A DNA stretch of 6,381 nt. Origin: Alphaproteobacteria bacterium. Lineage in GTDB: Bacteria > Pseudomonadota > Alphaproteobacteria > Rhizobiales > Xanthobacteraceae. The stretch is from the NCBI GenBank assembly GCA_005884465.1, contig VAZH01000043.1:1-6381 (forward strand), written 5' to 3'. A program made the position numbers and the translations under genes. Positions 1 to 6,326 of this stretch are shown here, piece after piece (the stretch's first letter is position 1; every line of letters starts with the position of its first letter). A model generated the notes under the pieces. It was not told the DNA's origin, made no database searches, and worked only from the letters and a program-made list of their open reading frames with translations.

Positions 1-23
1 ATACCTGTAACCGGGGACCTCAT
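1..23 (-). CDS. hflC: HflC, N-terminal start only (partial)
   Basis: An ATG at 23-21 opens a frame that runs off the left edge and reads M-R-S-P-V-T-G. It overlaps the hflK stop codon by 4 bases (ATGA), the usual sign of translational coupling. In proteobacteria hflC follows hflK directly. The MRxxV start resembles my memory of HflC N-termini, just before the single membrane anchor. HflC is the second SPFH/prohibitin-family subunit of the HflKC complex, which encloses the membrane protease FtsH. Only seven full codons are visible, so the call rests mainly on position behind hflK and on the overlap. Confidence 0.8.
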
Positions 24-1174
24 CGGCTACCCCCGCTCTGCTGTTGCTGCTGCCCCGTCGTGCCCGGCGTTGCCTGACGCCGCGGCGTCAGTTCACTCAA
101 GGGCAGATACGGCACGATACTCTGCGAGGACGACGAACCGCCGTCATATACCAGCTTCTCGGAGTTGCCGAGGATGCGCTCCATCGTCTCCAGATAGATG
201 CGCTGCCGGGTAACGTCGGGCGCCTTTTTGTACTCGTCATACACCTTCAGGAAGCGCGCGCTCTGGCCCTTGGCCTCGGCGACCGCCTGCTGCCTGTAGC
301 CCTCGGCGACCTGGAGGATTTGCGCGGCGCGTCCCTTTGCATCGGGGACGACGCGGTTGGCATAGGTCTGGGCTTCGTTCTGCAATCGCTCGAGATCGGC
401 GCGCGCCGCCTGCACGTCGCGGAAGGAGTCGATCACCTGCGCCGGCGGATCGACCTTCTGCATCTGCACCTGCGTCACCTGGATGCCCGACCCGTAACTA
501 TCCAGCGTCTTCTGCATCAGGTCCTGCACGCCCTGCTCGTTGGTGGTGCGGGCGCCGGTGAGGATCGGCTGGATGTTGGAGCGGCCGACCACTTCGCGCA
601 TCGCGCTTTCGGCCACCGCCTTCACGGTGCCTTCGGGGTTCTGGATGTTGAACAGATAATCGCCGACGCCGTCCGGCTTGATCTTCCACAGCACGGTGAA
701 ATCCACATCGACGATATTCTCGTCGCCGGTCAGCATCAGGCTCTCTTCCGGCACGTCGCGCATGGTCCGACCGCGCCTCGCCGGATCGTCGATCAGCGTC
801 ATGCCGATGGAGATGGTGGAGACGCGCAGCGCCTTCGGCAGCAGCACGGTCTCGATCGGATACGGCAGGTGATAGTTCAGGCCCGGCTGCACCGTACGCA
901 CATGCTTGCCAAAGCGCAGCACGACGCCGAGCTCTTCGGACTGGACGCGGAAAAATCCGGACAGTCCCCAGATCGCCAACGCGCCGATCAGAACCAGCGC
1001 GATGCCCAGGCCGCTGAAGTACCCACCCGGCAGCAATTGCTGCAGCCGGTCCTGAGCGCGGCGCAGAAGGTCTTCAAGATCGGGCGGCCTTGGCCCAACC
1101 GGTTGCGGTCCTGAGCCCCATGGCCCTTTCGGACCCGAGCCCCACGGGCCTCCGCCTTGATTCTTCCACGGCAT
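20..1174 (-). CDS. hflK: HflK, FtsH protease modulator subunit (SPFH/Band 7 family)
   Basis: The product is 384 aa and has the full HflK layout. A Gly/Pro-rich cytosolic N-terminus (about 1-30) is followed by a PPDLEDLLRR motif (30-39) and one membrane helix (about 54-75). The periplasmic SPFH/Band 7 domain begins near QSEELGVVLRFGK (78-90) and runs to about 255. A long Ala/Gln/Glu-rich coiled coil follows (about 252-315), then a C-terminal tail with SIVPYLPL (352-359) and a run of five Gln. HflK and HflC assemble into a large membrane cage around FtsH and restrict its access to membrane substrates. The start at 1174 is chosen because AGAGGAGA lies six bases upstream and the family N-terminus MPWKNQGGG begins there; the frame stays open further upstream but shows no family similarity. 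The gene overlaps hflC by 4 bases. Confidence 0.97.
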   Translation of the reverse strand: MPWKNQGGGPWGSGPKGPWGSGPQPVGPRPPDLEDLLRRAQDRLQQLLPGGYFSGLGIALVLIGALAIWGLSGFFRVQSEELGVVLRFGKHVRTVQPGLNYHLPYPIETVLLPKALRVSTISIGMTLIDDPARRGRTMRDVPEESLMLTGDENIVDVDFTVLWKIKPDGVGDYLFNIQNPEGTVKAVAESAMREVVGRSNIQPILTGARTTNEQGVQDLMQKTLDSYGSGIQVTQVQMQKVDPPAQVIDSFRDVQAARADLERLQNEAQTYANRVVPDAKGRAAQILQVAEGYRQQAVAEAKGQSARFLKVYDEYKKAPDVTRQRIYLETMERILGNSEKLVYDGGSSSSQSIVPYLPLSELTPRRQATPGTTGQQQQQSGGSR

Positions 1175-1234
1175 GGACAGTCTCCTCTGCAGGCCCTTGA
1201 GGGCAAAACGCCCCACCCGCAACATCTGCACGGC

Positions 1235-1264
1235 TTTATAGGGGACCGCCCCGGCCCTTACAAC
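1235..1264 (-). promoter_or_regulatory. Candidate hflKC promoter, sigma-70 or heat-shock type
   Basis: On the minus strand TTGTAA (1263-1258) is separated by 17 bases from TATAAA (1240-1235). That is 4/6 and 5/6 matches to the sigma-70 consensus at ideal spacing. Transcription would start near 1228, leaving a leader of about 54 bases before hflK. The same bases read GTTG (1264-1261), 18 bases, CCTATAA (1242-1236). This is close to the alphaproteobacterial RpoH pattern as I recall it (CTTG, 17-18 bases, CYTATNT), with one mismatch in each box. The sequence alone cannot separate the two readings. Confidence 0.45.
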
Positions 1265-1280
1265 GCAGCTTGTTGGCTCG

Positions 1281-1320
1281 AGGCAGCTATGCCTGAACCG
1301 ATAATTGTCAATGTAAACAT
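1281..1320 (-). promoter_or_regulatory. Consensus -35 hexamer with flanking small palindromes downstream of dfrA
   Basis: A perfect TTGACA (minus strand, 1311-1306) lies 22 bases past the dfrA stop. Its best -10 partner is only TAGCTG (1289-1284, 16-base spacer), which is poor. An interrupted palindrome ATGT-AA-ACAT (1311-1320) touches the -35. A small hairpin, AGGCA-GCTA-TGCCT (1281-1294), covers the would-be -10. This could be a second, regulated promoter for hflKC with operator-like sites. The hairpin has no T-run after it, so it is not a convincing terminator for dfrA. Confidence 0.25.
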
Positions 1321-1332
1321 CGCCGAACGGAG

Positions 1333-1854
1333 TTAATGCGACCTTCGCCGACGATATGTCACATAGGAGAAGTCGGCGCTGTCGTCCGGGCCGGCCGGAT
1401 TGCGCACGCGCGCCACCTCTTCCCAGCTGGCCGCATCGATTGCGGCAAAATAGGTGTCGCCGTCGGGCCGGGCGTGAACTTCGGTGACTTCCAGACGGTC
1501 GGCAATATCCATCCATTGTTGGTAGATTTCGGCACCGCCAATCACGGCAATGTCAGGGGCCAGACGCCGCAGCGCATCGCCCAAAGCGACCGCGCGGGCG
1601 CCGGTGAACGAATTCGTCACCACCACTCCCCGAGCGCGAAAATTTGCATCGCGCGTGACCACGATATTGGTACGTCCGGGAAGCGGCCGGCCAATCGAAG
1701 CGAATGTCTTGCGCCCCATCACCACCGGCTTGCCGGTTGTGATCGCCTTCAAGCGTTGAATGTCGGACTTCAGCCGCCATGGAAGGGCGCCGCGAGAACC
1801 AATCACGCCATTGTCGGCGACCGCGACGATAAGGACGATTTCAGGAAATGACAT
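1333..1854 (-). CDS. dfrA: Dihydrofolate reductase (trimethoprim-target type)
   Basis: This gene (folA in E. coli) encodes a 173-aa enzyme that reduces dihydrofolate to tetrahydrofolate with NADPH in the cytosol. The family landmarks are present in order: IVAVADNGVIG (9-19, start of the Met20-type loop), LPWRLKSDIQRLK (24-36) with the catalytic acid D31, VMGRKTFASIGRPLPGR (45-61, NADPH and folate binding), IVVTRD (64-69), the cofactor motif VIGGAEIY (104-111), and VTEVHA with D133-T134-Y135-F136 near the C-terminus. The length is normal for chromosomal DHFR. The start at 1854 fits family N-termini, but the bases before it show no clear Shine-Dalgarno; a TTG at 1875 in the same frame is less likely. 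It lies 129 bases after thyA, whose product dihydrofolate is its substrate, with a palindromic repeat between them. Confidence 0.97.
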   Translation of the reverse strand: MSFPEIVLIVAVADNGVIGSRGALPWRLKSDIQRLKAITTGKPVVMGRKTFASIGRPLPGRTNIVVTRDANFRARGVVVTNSFTGARAVALGDALRRLAPDIAVIGGAEIYQQWMDIADRLEVTEVHARPDGDTYFAAIDAASWEEVARVRNPAGPDDSADFSYVTYRRRRSH

Positions 1855-1894
1855 ATGCCGCGCGAATCTATCCAATTCCGACGTCAGATAGTCT

Positions 1895-1977
1895 CGTCAT
1901 TCCGGGATGATCCGCAAGGACCAGACCCGGAATCTCGAGATTCCGGGTTCGCGTTTTCGACGCGCCCCGGAATGACG
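1895..1977. repeat. Nested palindromic intergenic repeat (REP-like)
   Basis: The element has perfect 12-bp outer arms, CGTCATTCCGGG (1895-1906) and its reverse complement (1966-1977). Inside lies a perfect 24-bp palindrome (1925-1948, centred on CTCGAG), whose halves again contain ACCCGGAAT. The 8-mer CCCGGAAT or its complement therefore occurs four times. It could fold as a long hairpin with an inner one. I recall very similar 'cgtcattccgggg ... ccccggaatgacg' elements scattered between genes in Bradyrhizobium, so it is probably a member of a dispersed family. Read-through from thyA would meet it before dfrA, so it may weaken or terminate transcription or alter mRNA stability. There is no T-run as in a standard intrinsic terminator. 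Confidence 0.85.
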
Positions 1978-1983
1978 CTTCAC

Positions 1984-2778
1984 TCACACCGCGACCTCGG
2001 CCTTGATATGCGGGTGCGGGTCGTAGCCTTCGAGCACGAAGTCTTCATAGCGGAACGCGAAGATGTCCTTCACATCAGGATTGATCTTCATGGTCGGTAG
2101 CGGTCGCGTCGGACGCGTCAGTTGCAGCCGCGCCTGCTCGAGATGGTTCGAATAGAGGTGAGCGTCGCCCAGACTATGAACGAAATCGCCGGGCTTGAGG
2201 TCCGTCACCTGCGCCACCATCATGGTCAGCAGCGCATAGGACGCGATGTTGAAGGGCACGCCGAGAAACACGTCCGCCGAACGCTGATAGAGCTGGCACG
2301 ACAATTTGCCGTTTGCGACGTAGAACTGAAACAGGCAATGGCAGGGCGGTAGCGCCATCCTGTCGACGTCGGCCGGATTCCACGCGCTGACGATCAGGCG
2401 CCGCGAATCCGGATTGCGGCGGATCATGTCGACGACATTGGAGATCTGGTCGATGCTGCGTCCGTCCGGCGCCGGCCAGGACCGCCATTGCGACCCGTAG
2501 ACCGGGCCGAGATCGCCATTGGCGTCGGCCCATTCGTCCCAGATCGAAACGCCGTTGTCCTTGAGATATTTGATGTTGGTATCGCCTTTGAGAAACCACA
2601 GCAATTCGTGCACGATGGATTTCAGCGGCAGCTTCTTGGTGGTCAGCATCGGAAAACCGGCGGCCAGATTGAAGCGCATCTGATGGCCGAATATCGACAA
2701 CGTGCCGGTGCCGGTGCGGTCGTGTTTTTCCGCGCCGTCCGAGAGAATCCGTTCAAGCAGATCGTGGTACTGATTCAT
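1984..2778 (-). CDS. thyA: Thymidylate synthase
   Basis: This 264-aa enzyme methylates dUMP to dTMP with 5,10-methylene-tetrahydrofolate, releasing dihydrofolate. It has the same length as E. coli ThyA, and all key residues fall at the E. coli numbers. These are R21 in DRTGTGT (phosphate binding), E58 in HELLW, W80 and D81, R126-R127 in DSRR, the nucleophile C146 in PPCHC, R166 and D169 in QRSADV, N177 in PFNIAS, and H207 and Y209 in DAHLYSNH. The C-terminus, [14 protein letters not shown], is the usual closing segment that covers the active site. The ATG at 2778 gives the canonical MNQYHDLL start even though the Shine-Dalgarno is weak (AAGG is too far upstream). dfrA follows downstream on the same strand. 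Nothing suggests damage. Confidence 0.99.
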   Translation of the reverse strand: MNQYHDLLERILSDGAEKHDRTGTGTLSIFGHQMRFNLAAGFPMLTTKKLPLKSIVHELLWFLKGDTNIKYLKDNGVSIWDEWADANGDLGPVYGSQWRSWPAPDGRSIDQISNVVDMIRRNPDSRRLIVSAWNPADVDRMALPPCHCLFQFYVANGKLSCQLYQRSADVFLGVPFNIASYALLTMMVAQVTDLKPGDFVHSLGDAHLYSNHLEQARLQLTRPTRPLPTMKINPDVKDIFAFRYEDFVLEGYDPHPHIKAEVAV

Positions 2779-2859
2779 GGCGTTATGTCAGGCCTTGGAG
2801 ACGCCGAATTTTAGCGGCCGCACGCGCCAATCGACACGGCGATTCGGCCGATTACCGCG

Positions 2860-2865
2860 ATTATA
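2860..2865 (-). promoter_or_regulatory. Candidate thyA promoter, -10 box
   Basis: A perfect TATAAT lies at 2865-2860 on the minus strand, in the 168-bp gap before thyA. The expected -35 zone around 2888-2883 reads CGCCGA, which is poor, so activation or another contact would be needed. Transcription would begin near 2853 and give a leader of about 75 bases. Since a hairpin ends the upstream tct unit, a separate thyA promoter makes sense here. Confidence 0.45.
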
Positions 2866-2899
2866 CCCGGAAAAATGAACATTCGGCGCATAAACGGCA

Positions 2900-2924
2900 A
2901 GGGCGGAACGCCGTGTTCCGCCCT
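2900..2924 (-). terminator. Stem-loop downstream of tctA, probable terminator
   Basis: A perfect 10-bp stem, AGGGCGGAAC with its complement, encloses a 5-base loop 22 bases past the tctA stop. On the minus strand it is followed by TTGCCGTTTAT, an interrupted T-tract. It therefore looks like a moderate intrinsic terminator, or a 3'-end stabiliser, for the tctBA message. It also separates that unit from the thyA promoter. Confidence 0.65.
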
Positions 2925-2946
2925 AAAATTCCCTGCCGAAGGCCAA

Positions 2947-4464
2947 TCAGGTCTCGGATTCCACGAACACCTCGTCGCGCTTCTTGCGCAACGACGGCAG
3001 CAACGCCAGCACCAGCAGGAAGGCGGCCATTGCCATCAGCGCCGCCGAAAGCGGCCGGGTAAGGAACACGCTCCAATCGCCGCGCGAGATCAGCAGCGCC
3101 CGGCGCAGGTTTTCTTCCATCAGCGGCCCGAGCACCATTCCGAGCAGCAGCGGCGCCGGCTCGAAATCATGCTTGATCAGCCAATAGCCCAGCAATCCAA
3201 ACGCGCCGGCGAGAATGACATCGACGGGAGCGTTGTTGATGGAGTAGATGCCGATCGCGCAAAAGATCACGATCGACGGAAACATCAGGCGATACGGCAC
3301 GCGCAGCAACCGCACCCAAATGCCGACCAGCGGCAGGTTGATGATGATCAGCATCAGATTGCCGATCCACATTGAGGCGATCATGCCCCACACCAGCTCG
3401 GGCTGCTTCTGCATCACCTGCGGTCCCGGCACGATGCCGTGGATGGTCATCGCGCCGACCATCAGCGCCATCACGGCGTTGGGCGGAATGCCGAGCGTCA
3501 ATAGCGGGATGAACGAGGTCTGCGCCGCCGCGTTATTGGCGCTTTCGGGCGCCGCCACGCCTTCGATCGCGCCGCGGCCGAACCGCGACGGATCCTTCGC
3601 GATCTTTTTCTCGAACGTATAGGCGGCAAACGAGGCGATCACCGCGCCGCCGCCCGGCAGGATGCCGAGGATCGATCCCAGGATCGTGCCGCGGATGATG
3701 GCAGGCGTCGAATCGATCAGATCTTTCTTAGTCGGCATCAGCCCGGTGATCTTCTGCTGTACCAGATGGCGGTCCATCTCGGCGCCGGCGTCAAGGTTGC
3801 GAATGATCTCCGCGAAGCCAAACACGCCCATCGCCACCGTGGCAAAGCCGAGGCCATCGGCGAGTTCAGGAACGTTGAACGCCATGCGCGACGCGCCGGT
3901 CTCGATGTCGGACCCGACCATCGACAGCAGCAACCCGAACACGATCATCGCAATGGCCTTCAGCACCGAGCCTTTCGCCAGCACCGTCGCGAAGATCAGG
4001 CCCAGCACCATAAGCGAGAAATATTCGGCGGGCCCGAACGCCAGCGCGAGTTTGGTCAAGGGAGCGCCGAGCACGGCGATCAGGACGGTCGCGACGCAGC
4101 CGGCGAAGAACGATCCGATCGCGGCGATCGCGAGCGCCGGACCGGCGCGGCCCTGTTTCGCCATCTGGAAACCGTCGAGCGTGGTCACCACCGAGGTCGC
4201 CTCGCCTGGAATATTGACCAGGATCGAGGTGGTCGAGCCGCCATATTGCGCGCCGTAGTAAATGCCGGCGAGCATGATCAGCGCGCCGACCGGCGGCAGA
4301 CCGAAAGTAATCGGCAGCAGCATCGCGACGGTGGCGATGGTGCCGATGCCCGGCAGCACGCCGACCAGCGTACCGACGAGCGCGCCGATCAGACACAGCA
4401 GAAGATTGATCGGGGAAAATGCGACGCCGAAGCCGAGGGCGAGATTATGGAAAAGCTCAACCAT
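2947..4464 (-). CDS. tctA: Tripartite tricarboxylate transporter large membrane subunit, TctA family
   Basis: The 505-aa hydrophobic protein has the typical length and motifs of TctA (TctA/DUF112 family), the transport channel of a TTT secondary carrier in the inner membrane. Two pseudo-repeated halves are visible. The first has GTLVGVLPGIG (31-41) and YYGAQYGGSTTSILVNIPGE (69-88). The second has GILPGGGAVIASF (267-279) and ESANNAAAQTSFIPLLTLGIPPN (307-329). About ten or more membrane segments are apparent, with a charged cytosolic-looking C-terminus. The start at 4464 follows TGAGG, made partly from the tctB stop, and begins with the family-like MVELFHNLALGFGVA; an in-frame start 19 codons earlier would overlap tctB and has no family character. 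tctB ends 7 bases upstream. The substrate cannot be read from the sequence: citrate is only the founding case, and the family also handles other carboxylates. Confidence 0.95.
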   Translation of the reverse strand: MVELFHNLALGFGVAFSPINLLLCLIGALVGTLVGVLPGIGTIATVAMLLPITFGLPPVGALIMLAGIYYGAQYGGSTTSILVNIPGEATSVVTTLDGFQMAKQGRAGPALAIAAIGSFFAGCVATVLIAVLGAPLTKLALAFGPAEYFSLMVLGLIFATVLAKGSVLKAIAMIVFGLLLSMVGSDIETGASRMAFNVPELADGLGFATVAMGVFGFAEIIRNLDAGAEMDRHLVQQKITGLMPTKKDLIDSTPAIIRGTILGSILGILPGGGAVIASFAAYTFEKKIAKDPSRFGRGAIEGVAAPESANNAAAQTSFIPLLTLGIPPNAVMALMVGAMTIHGIVPGPQVMQKQPELVWGMIASMWIGNLMLIIINLPLVGIWVRLLRVPYRLMFPSIVIFCAIGIYSINNAPVDVILAGAFGLLGYWLIKHDFEPAPLLLGMVLGPLMEENLRRALLISRGDWSVFLTRPLSAALMAMAAFLLVLALLPSLRKKRDEVFVESET

Positions 4465-4471
4465 CGCAGCC

Positions 4472-4972
4472 TCACTGCACCAGGAAACGCGGGAACAGCT
4501 GCATCGGCAACCCCAGCGCATACGGGAAGAGCAAGCTGCAGCCGATCGTCAGGCAAATTCCGACGATGATGGTTTCCTTCCACCGGGTTTCCGGCGTGCC
4601 CAGCGCTGAGATCATGAAGCTTGCAAATGCCGAGAGCACCAGACCGAGCGGCCGGATCGTGACGGCAAATGAAAGAATGGACAGCGACACGAACAGCGGG
4701 CCGCGCCAGGCGTAGGTCGCCAAATGCGGGCCCCCGGCCACGAGACCGACGACCATCACCGCGATGCCTAACCCCAGCAAGAGAACGGCAAACATGCGGG
4801 GCGCGGTTCCGGCCCCGAACGAAAACCCATGCATGCCCTGCAGATCGCTCGATGCCCACAAGGCGAAGAGGGCGATCGCAATCAGCGCGATCCCGCCGAC
4901 GAAATCCTGCGGGCCACGGACCCATTTCGGCATGATGGATTTGACCGGCCCATGGCTCGGCGTATCACTCAT
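4472..4972 (-). CDS. tctB: Tripartite tricarboxylate transporter small membrane subunit, TctB family
   Basis: The 166-aa protein has four or five hydrophobic segments (about 24-43, 58-80, 92-123 probably as two, and 134-152). It shows the family-like features of a short charged N-terminus, an R-G-P-Q-D-F-V-G-G entry (19-27) and a G-x-G-T-A-P-R motif (53-59). TctB is the poorly conserved small partner of TctA, so identification leans on length, topology and its position directly before tctA (7-base gap). The start at 4972 is supported by a strong GGGGAGAGAG ending four bases upstream; the internal ATG at codon 14 lacks such a site. A small hairpin (4992-5006, TGGGC/GCCCA) sits just ahead of the ribosome binding site. 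No tctC gene for the periplasmic binding protein is present on either side. Confidence 0.9.
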   Translation of the reverse strand: MSDTPSHGPVKSIMPKWVRGPQDFVGGIALIAIALFALWASSDLQGMHGFSFGAGTAPRMFAVLLLGLGIAVMVVGLVAGGPHLATYAWRGPLFVSLSILSFAVTIRPLGLVLSAFASFMISALGTPETRWKETIIVGICLTIGCSLLFPYALGLPMQLFPRFLVQ

Positions 4973-5060
4973 CGATCTCTCTCCCCGGCACTGGGCTTCT
5001 CGCCCATTCGGTTTGGATAGCTTTGATGCTGCCCGCCCAAGCCTTGCCTAGCGATTTTCG
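4973..5060 (-). other. 88-bp gap between the CHR pair and tctB
   Basis: The gap holds the tctB ribosome binding site and a 15-base hairpin, TGGGC-TTCTC-GCCCA (4992-5006), immediately upstream of it. A weak promoter-like pair on the minus strand, CTTGGG and TATCCA 16 bases apart, is also present. I see no T-tailed terminator after the CHR pair, so co-transcription of all four membrane genes is possible but unproven. Confidence 0.35.
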
Positions 5061-5594
5061 TCAGATAACGCCAGCAAAACCCAAACACCCCCCGGCCAGC
5101 AGCAGCCAGAGCGGATTAAGCCGCGTCGCAAAGGCCAGTACCGCTGACATGGCGGTGACCAGGGCGGCTATCCAGCTCCGATCGGAGGTCAGCGCCAGGA
5201 TCAGGCCACTGGCGCCCATCAATCCTATCGAAAGTGGAACCAACGCCGCCTGGATGATGGCGGGCCAGCGCGAGTGGCTCGAGCGCGTGAGCAGGCGGCT
5301 GACACAATAGGCAAGCACGGCTGTTGGAACGCACATCGCCAGCGTCGCAACCAGCGCGCCCGCAACACCGGCGACAGCATAGCCGATCAGGGTGACGATC
5401 AGCACGTTCGGGCCCGGCGACATCTGCGAGATCGCGAACACATCGGCAAATTGCTTGTCGGTCATCCAGTGCTGCACATCGACTGCAACCCGGTGCATTT
5501 CCGGGATGGCGGCATTTGCGCCTCCCACCGCAAACAGCGACATCAGGCCGAATGTCCAGCCAAGCGTCAGAATCGGATTTGAATCGGAATTCAT
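5061..5594 (-). CDS. chrA: Short-chain chromate transporter (CHR) family protein, downstream partner
   Basis: The 177-aa membrane protein carries the CHR domain signatures: an FAVGGANAAIPEM segment (21-33), matching the family's GG-x-x-A-x-x-P motif, and SQMSPGPNVLIVTLIGY (56-72), matching its PGP-containing motif. About five or six hydrophobic segments follow. Full ChrA proteins have two such domains in about 400 aa. This protein has one, so it belongs to the short-chain type that works as a pair with a second single-domain protein. Its ATG overlaps the stop of the upstream partner by 4 bases, which suggests balanced expression and a heteromer. Members of this superfamily export chromate, but many family members are untested and the natural substrate here is unknown. 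Confidence 0.88.
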   Translation of the reverse strand: MNSDSNPILTLGWTFGLMSLFAVGGANAAIPEMHRVAVDVQHWMTDKQFADVFAISQMSPGPNVLIVTLIGYAVAGVAGALVATLAMCVPTAVLAYCVSRLLTRSSHSRWPAIIQAALVPLSIGLMGASGLILALTSDRSWIAALVTAMSAVLAFATRLNPLWLLLAGGCLGFAGVI

Positions 5595-6193
5595 GCCGGA
5601 ACTCGCCGGCGCATCGCAAAGGTGATGGCGATGCTGAGAGGGATCGCCACCAGCAACACCGCCGCCAATGGCAGCCGCAGCAGCCCGATGGCGACAAACA
5701 CTGCGGCGAGGAGCACAAGCGCGACCAGATCGCGCCTTTTGACCAGCGGCATCATCATCCGGAAAACCGCTGATAGCAGCAGGCCGACTGCCGCGCAGGA
5801 CACGCCGGCCAGAATACGCCGCAACGCGTCGATTTCGCCGTAGCGCGCATAAAGCGCAGCCAGGATCGTCATGATGACAACGGGAGGACCGAGCAACCCG
5901 GCGAAGGCCGCGATGCTGCCTGGGATTCCGCGGAAGCGCGATCCGAACACCACCGATAGGTTAACGACGTTCGGACCCGGCAGAAAATGGCACAGCGCAT
6001 AGGTTTCGTTGAACTCATCCGCCGTCATCCAGCGGTGCTGATCGACGATGCCGCGTCGCGCCCAGACCAGGACGCCGCCAAAGCCTGCGAGCGATATTTT
6101 GGCGAACGCCACGAACAGCGCGCTCAGGCCGGGCGGGGTTGATGCGGGAAGATCCGGCGCCGGAACGGCAGCCGGCGGCGAATCCGGGGGCAT
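5591..6193 (-). CDS. chrA: Short-chain chromate transporter (CHR) family protein, upstream partner
   Basis: The 200-aa single CHR-domain membrane protein opens with a Pro/Ala-rich hydrophilic N-terminus (1-22), followed by LFVAFAKISLAGFGG (26-40). It then has W56-M57-T58 and ETYALCHFLPGPNVVNLSV (63-81), the PGP motif, and four or five further hydrophobic segments ending in RRRVPA. It pairs with the following 177-aa gene through an ATGA overlap; together they match the length of a two-domain ChrA. The start is uncertain. ATG at 6193 is preceded directly by TTGAGG with no spacing, and a TTG at 6199 is the only other upstream choice before the in-frame stop at 6205-6203. I prefer the ATG. It is probably the first gene of its transcription unit. 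Confidence 0.88.
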   Translation of the reverse strand: MPPDSPPAAVPAPDLPASTPPGLSALFVAFAKISLAGFGGVLVWARRGIVDQHRWMTADEFNETYALCHFLPGPNVVNLSVVFGSRFRGIPGSIAAFAGLLGPPVVIMTILAALYARYGEIDALRRILAGVSCAAVGLLLSAVFRMMMPLVKRRDLVALVLLAAVFVAIGLLRLPLAAVLLVAIPLSIAITFAMRRRVPA

Positions 6194-6230
6194 CCTCAAG
6201 ATTTAGAACGACGGCCGCGCAAGGCCAACC

Positions 6231-6259
6231 CATATCCAGCGTGTTCCAGCGTGGTTCAA
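6231..6259 (-). promoter_or_regulatory. Candidate promoter of the CHR pair with tandem repeats in the spacer
   Basis: On the minus strand TTGAAC (6259-6254) and GATATG (6236-6231) are 17 bases apart, placing a transcription start near 6224 and a leader of about 30 bases. The -10 is weak (3/6). The 9-mer TCCAGCGTG occurs twice on the plus strand, at 6235-6243 and 6245-6253, with a 10-base period, and so fills the spacer almost exactly. A regulator binding tandem sites one helical turn apart is a possible reading. Confidence 0.3.
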
Positions 6260-6326
6260 GCCCAATCCGGGACGCGTTTCACGCCGAATACCCCGCGGGG
6301 CTCTGTTTTTTTCAACTTTTGCACCC

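Noticed and set aside
44..1114. Long plus-strand open frame (356 codons) opposite hflK
   Set aside because: It is a mirror frame of the high-GC hflK gene. The translation is rich in Arg, His, Leu and Asp with no domain, and hflK is a certain gene on the other strand.
1175..1516. Longer HflK reading from an upstream start (114 extra residues)
   Set aside because: The extension overlaps dfrA, has no family similarity, and a good AGAGGAGA ribosome binding site sits before the ATG at 1174.
1861..1875. Upstream TTG start for dfrA (seven extra residues)
   Set aside because: The extra residues MDRFARH are not typical of DHFR N-termini and no ribosome binding site is spaced correctly before the TTG.
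3766..4569. Plus-strand open frame (267 codons) opposite tctA/tctB
   Set aside because: The predicted peptide is extremely Arg/Gln/His-rich and low in hydrophobic residues, as expected for an antisense shadow of a GC-rich membrane protein. It has no ribosome binding site or homology I recognise.
6291..6312. CCCCGCGGGG palindrome followed within a few bases by seven T's (plus strand), terminator-like
   Set aside because: The palindrome has no room for a loop, so at best a three-base-pair stem forms, and no plus-strand gene ends nearby.
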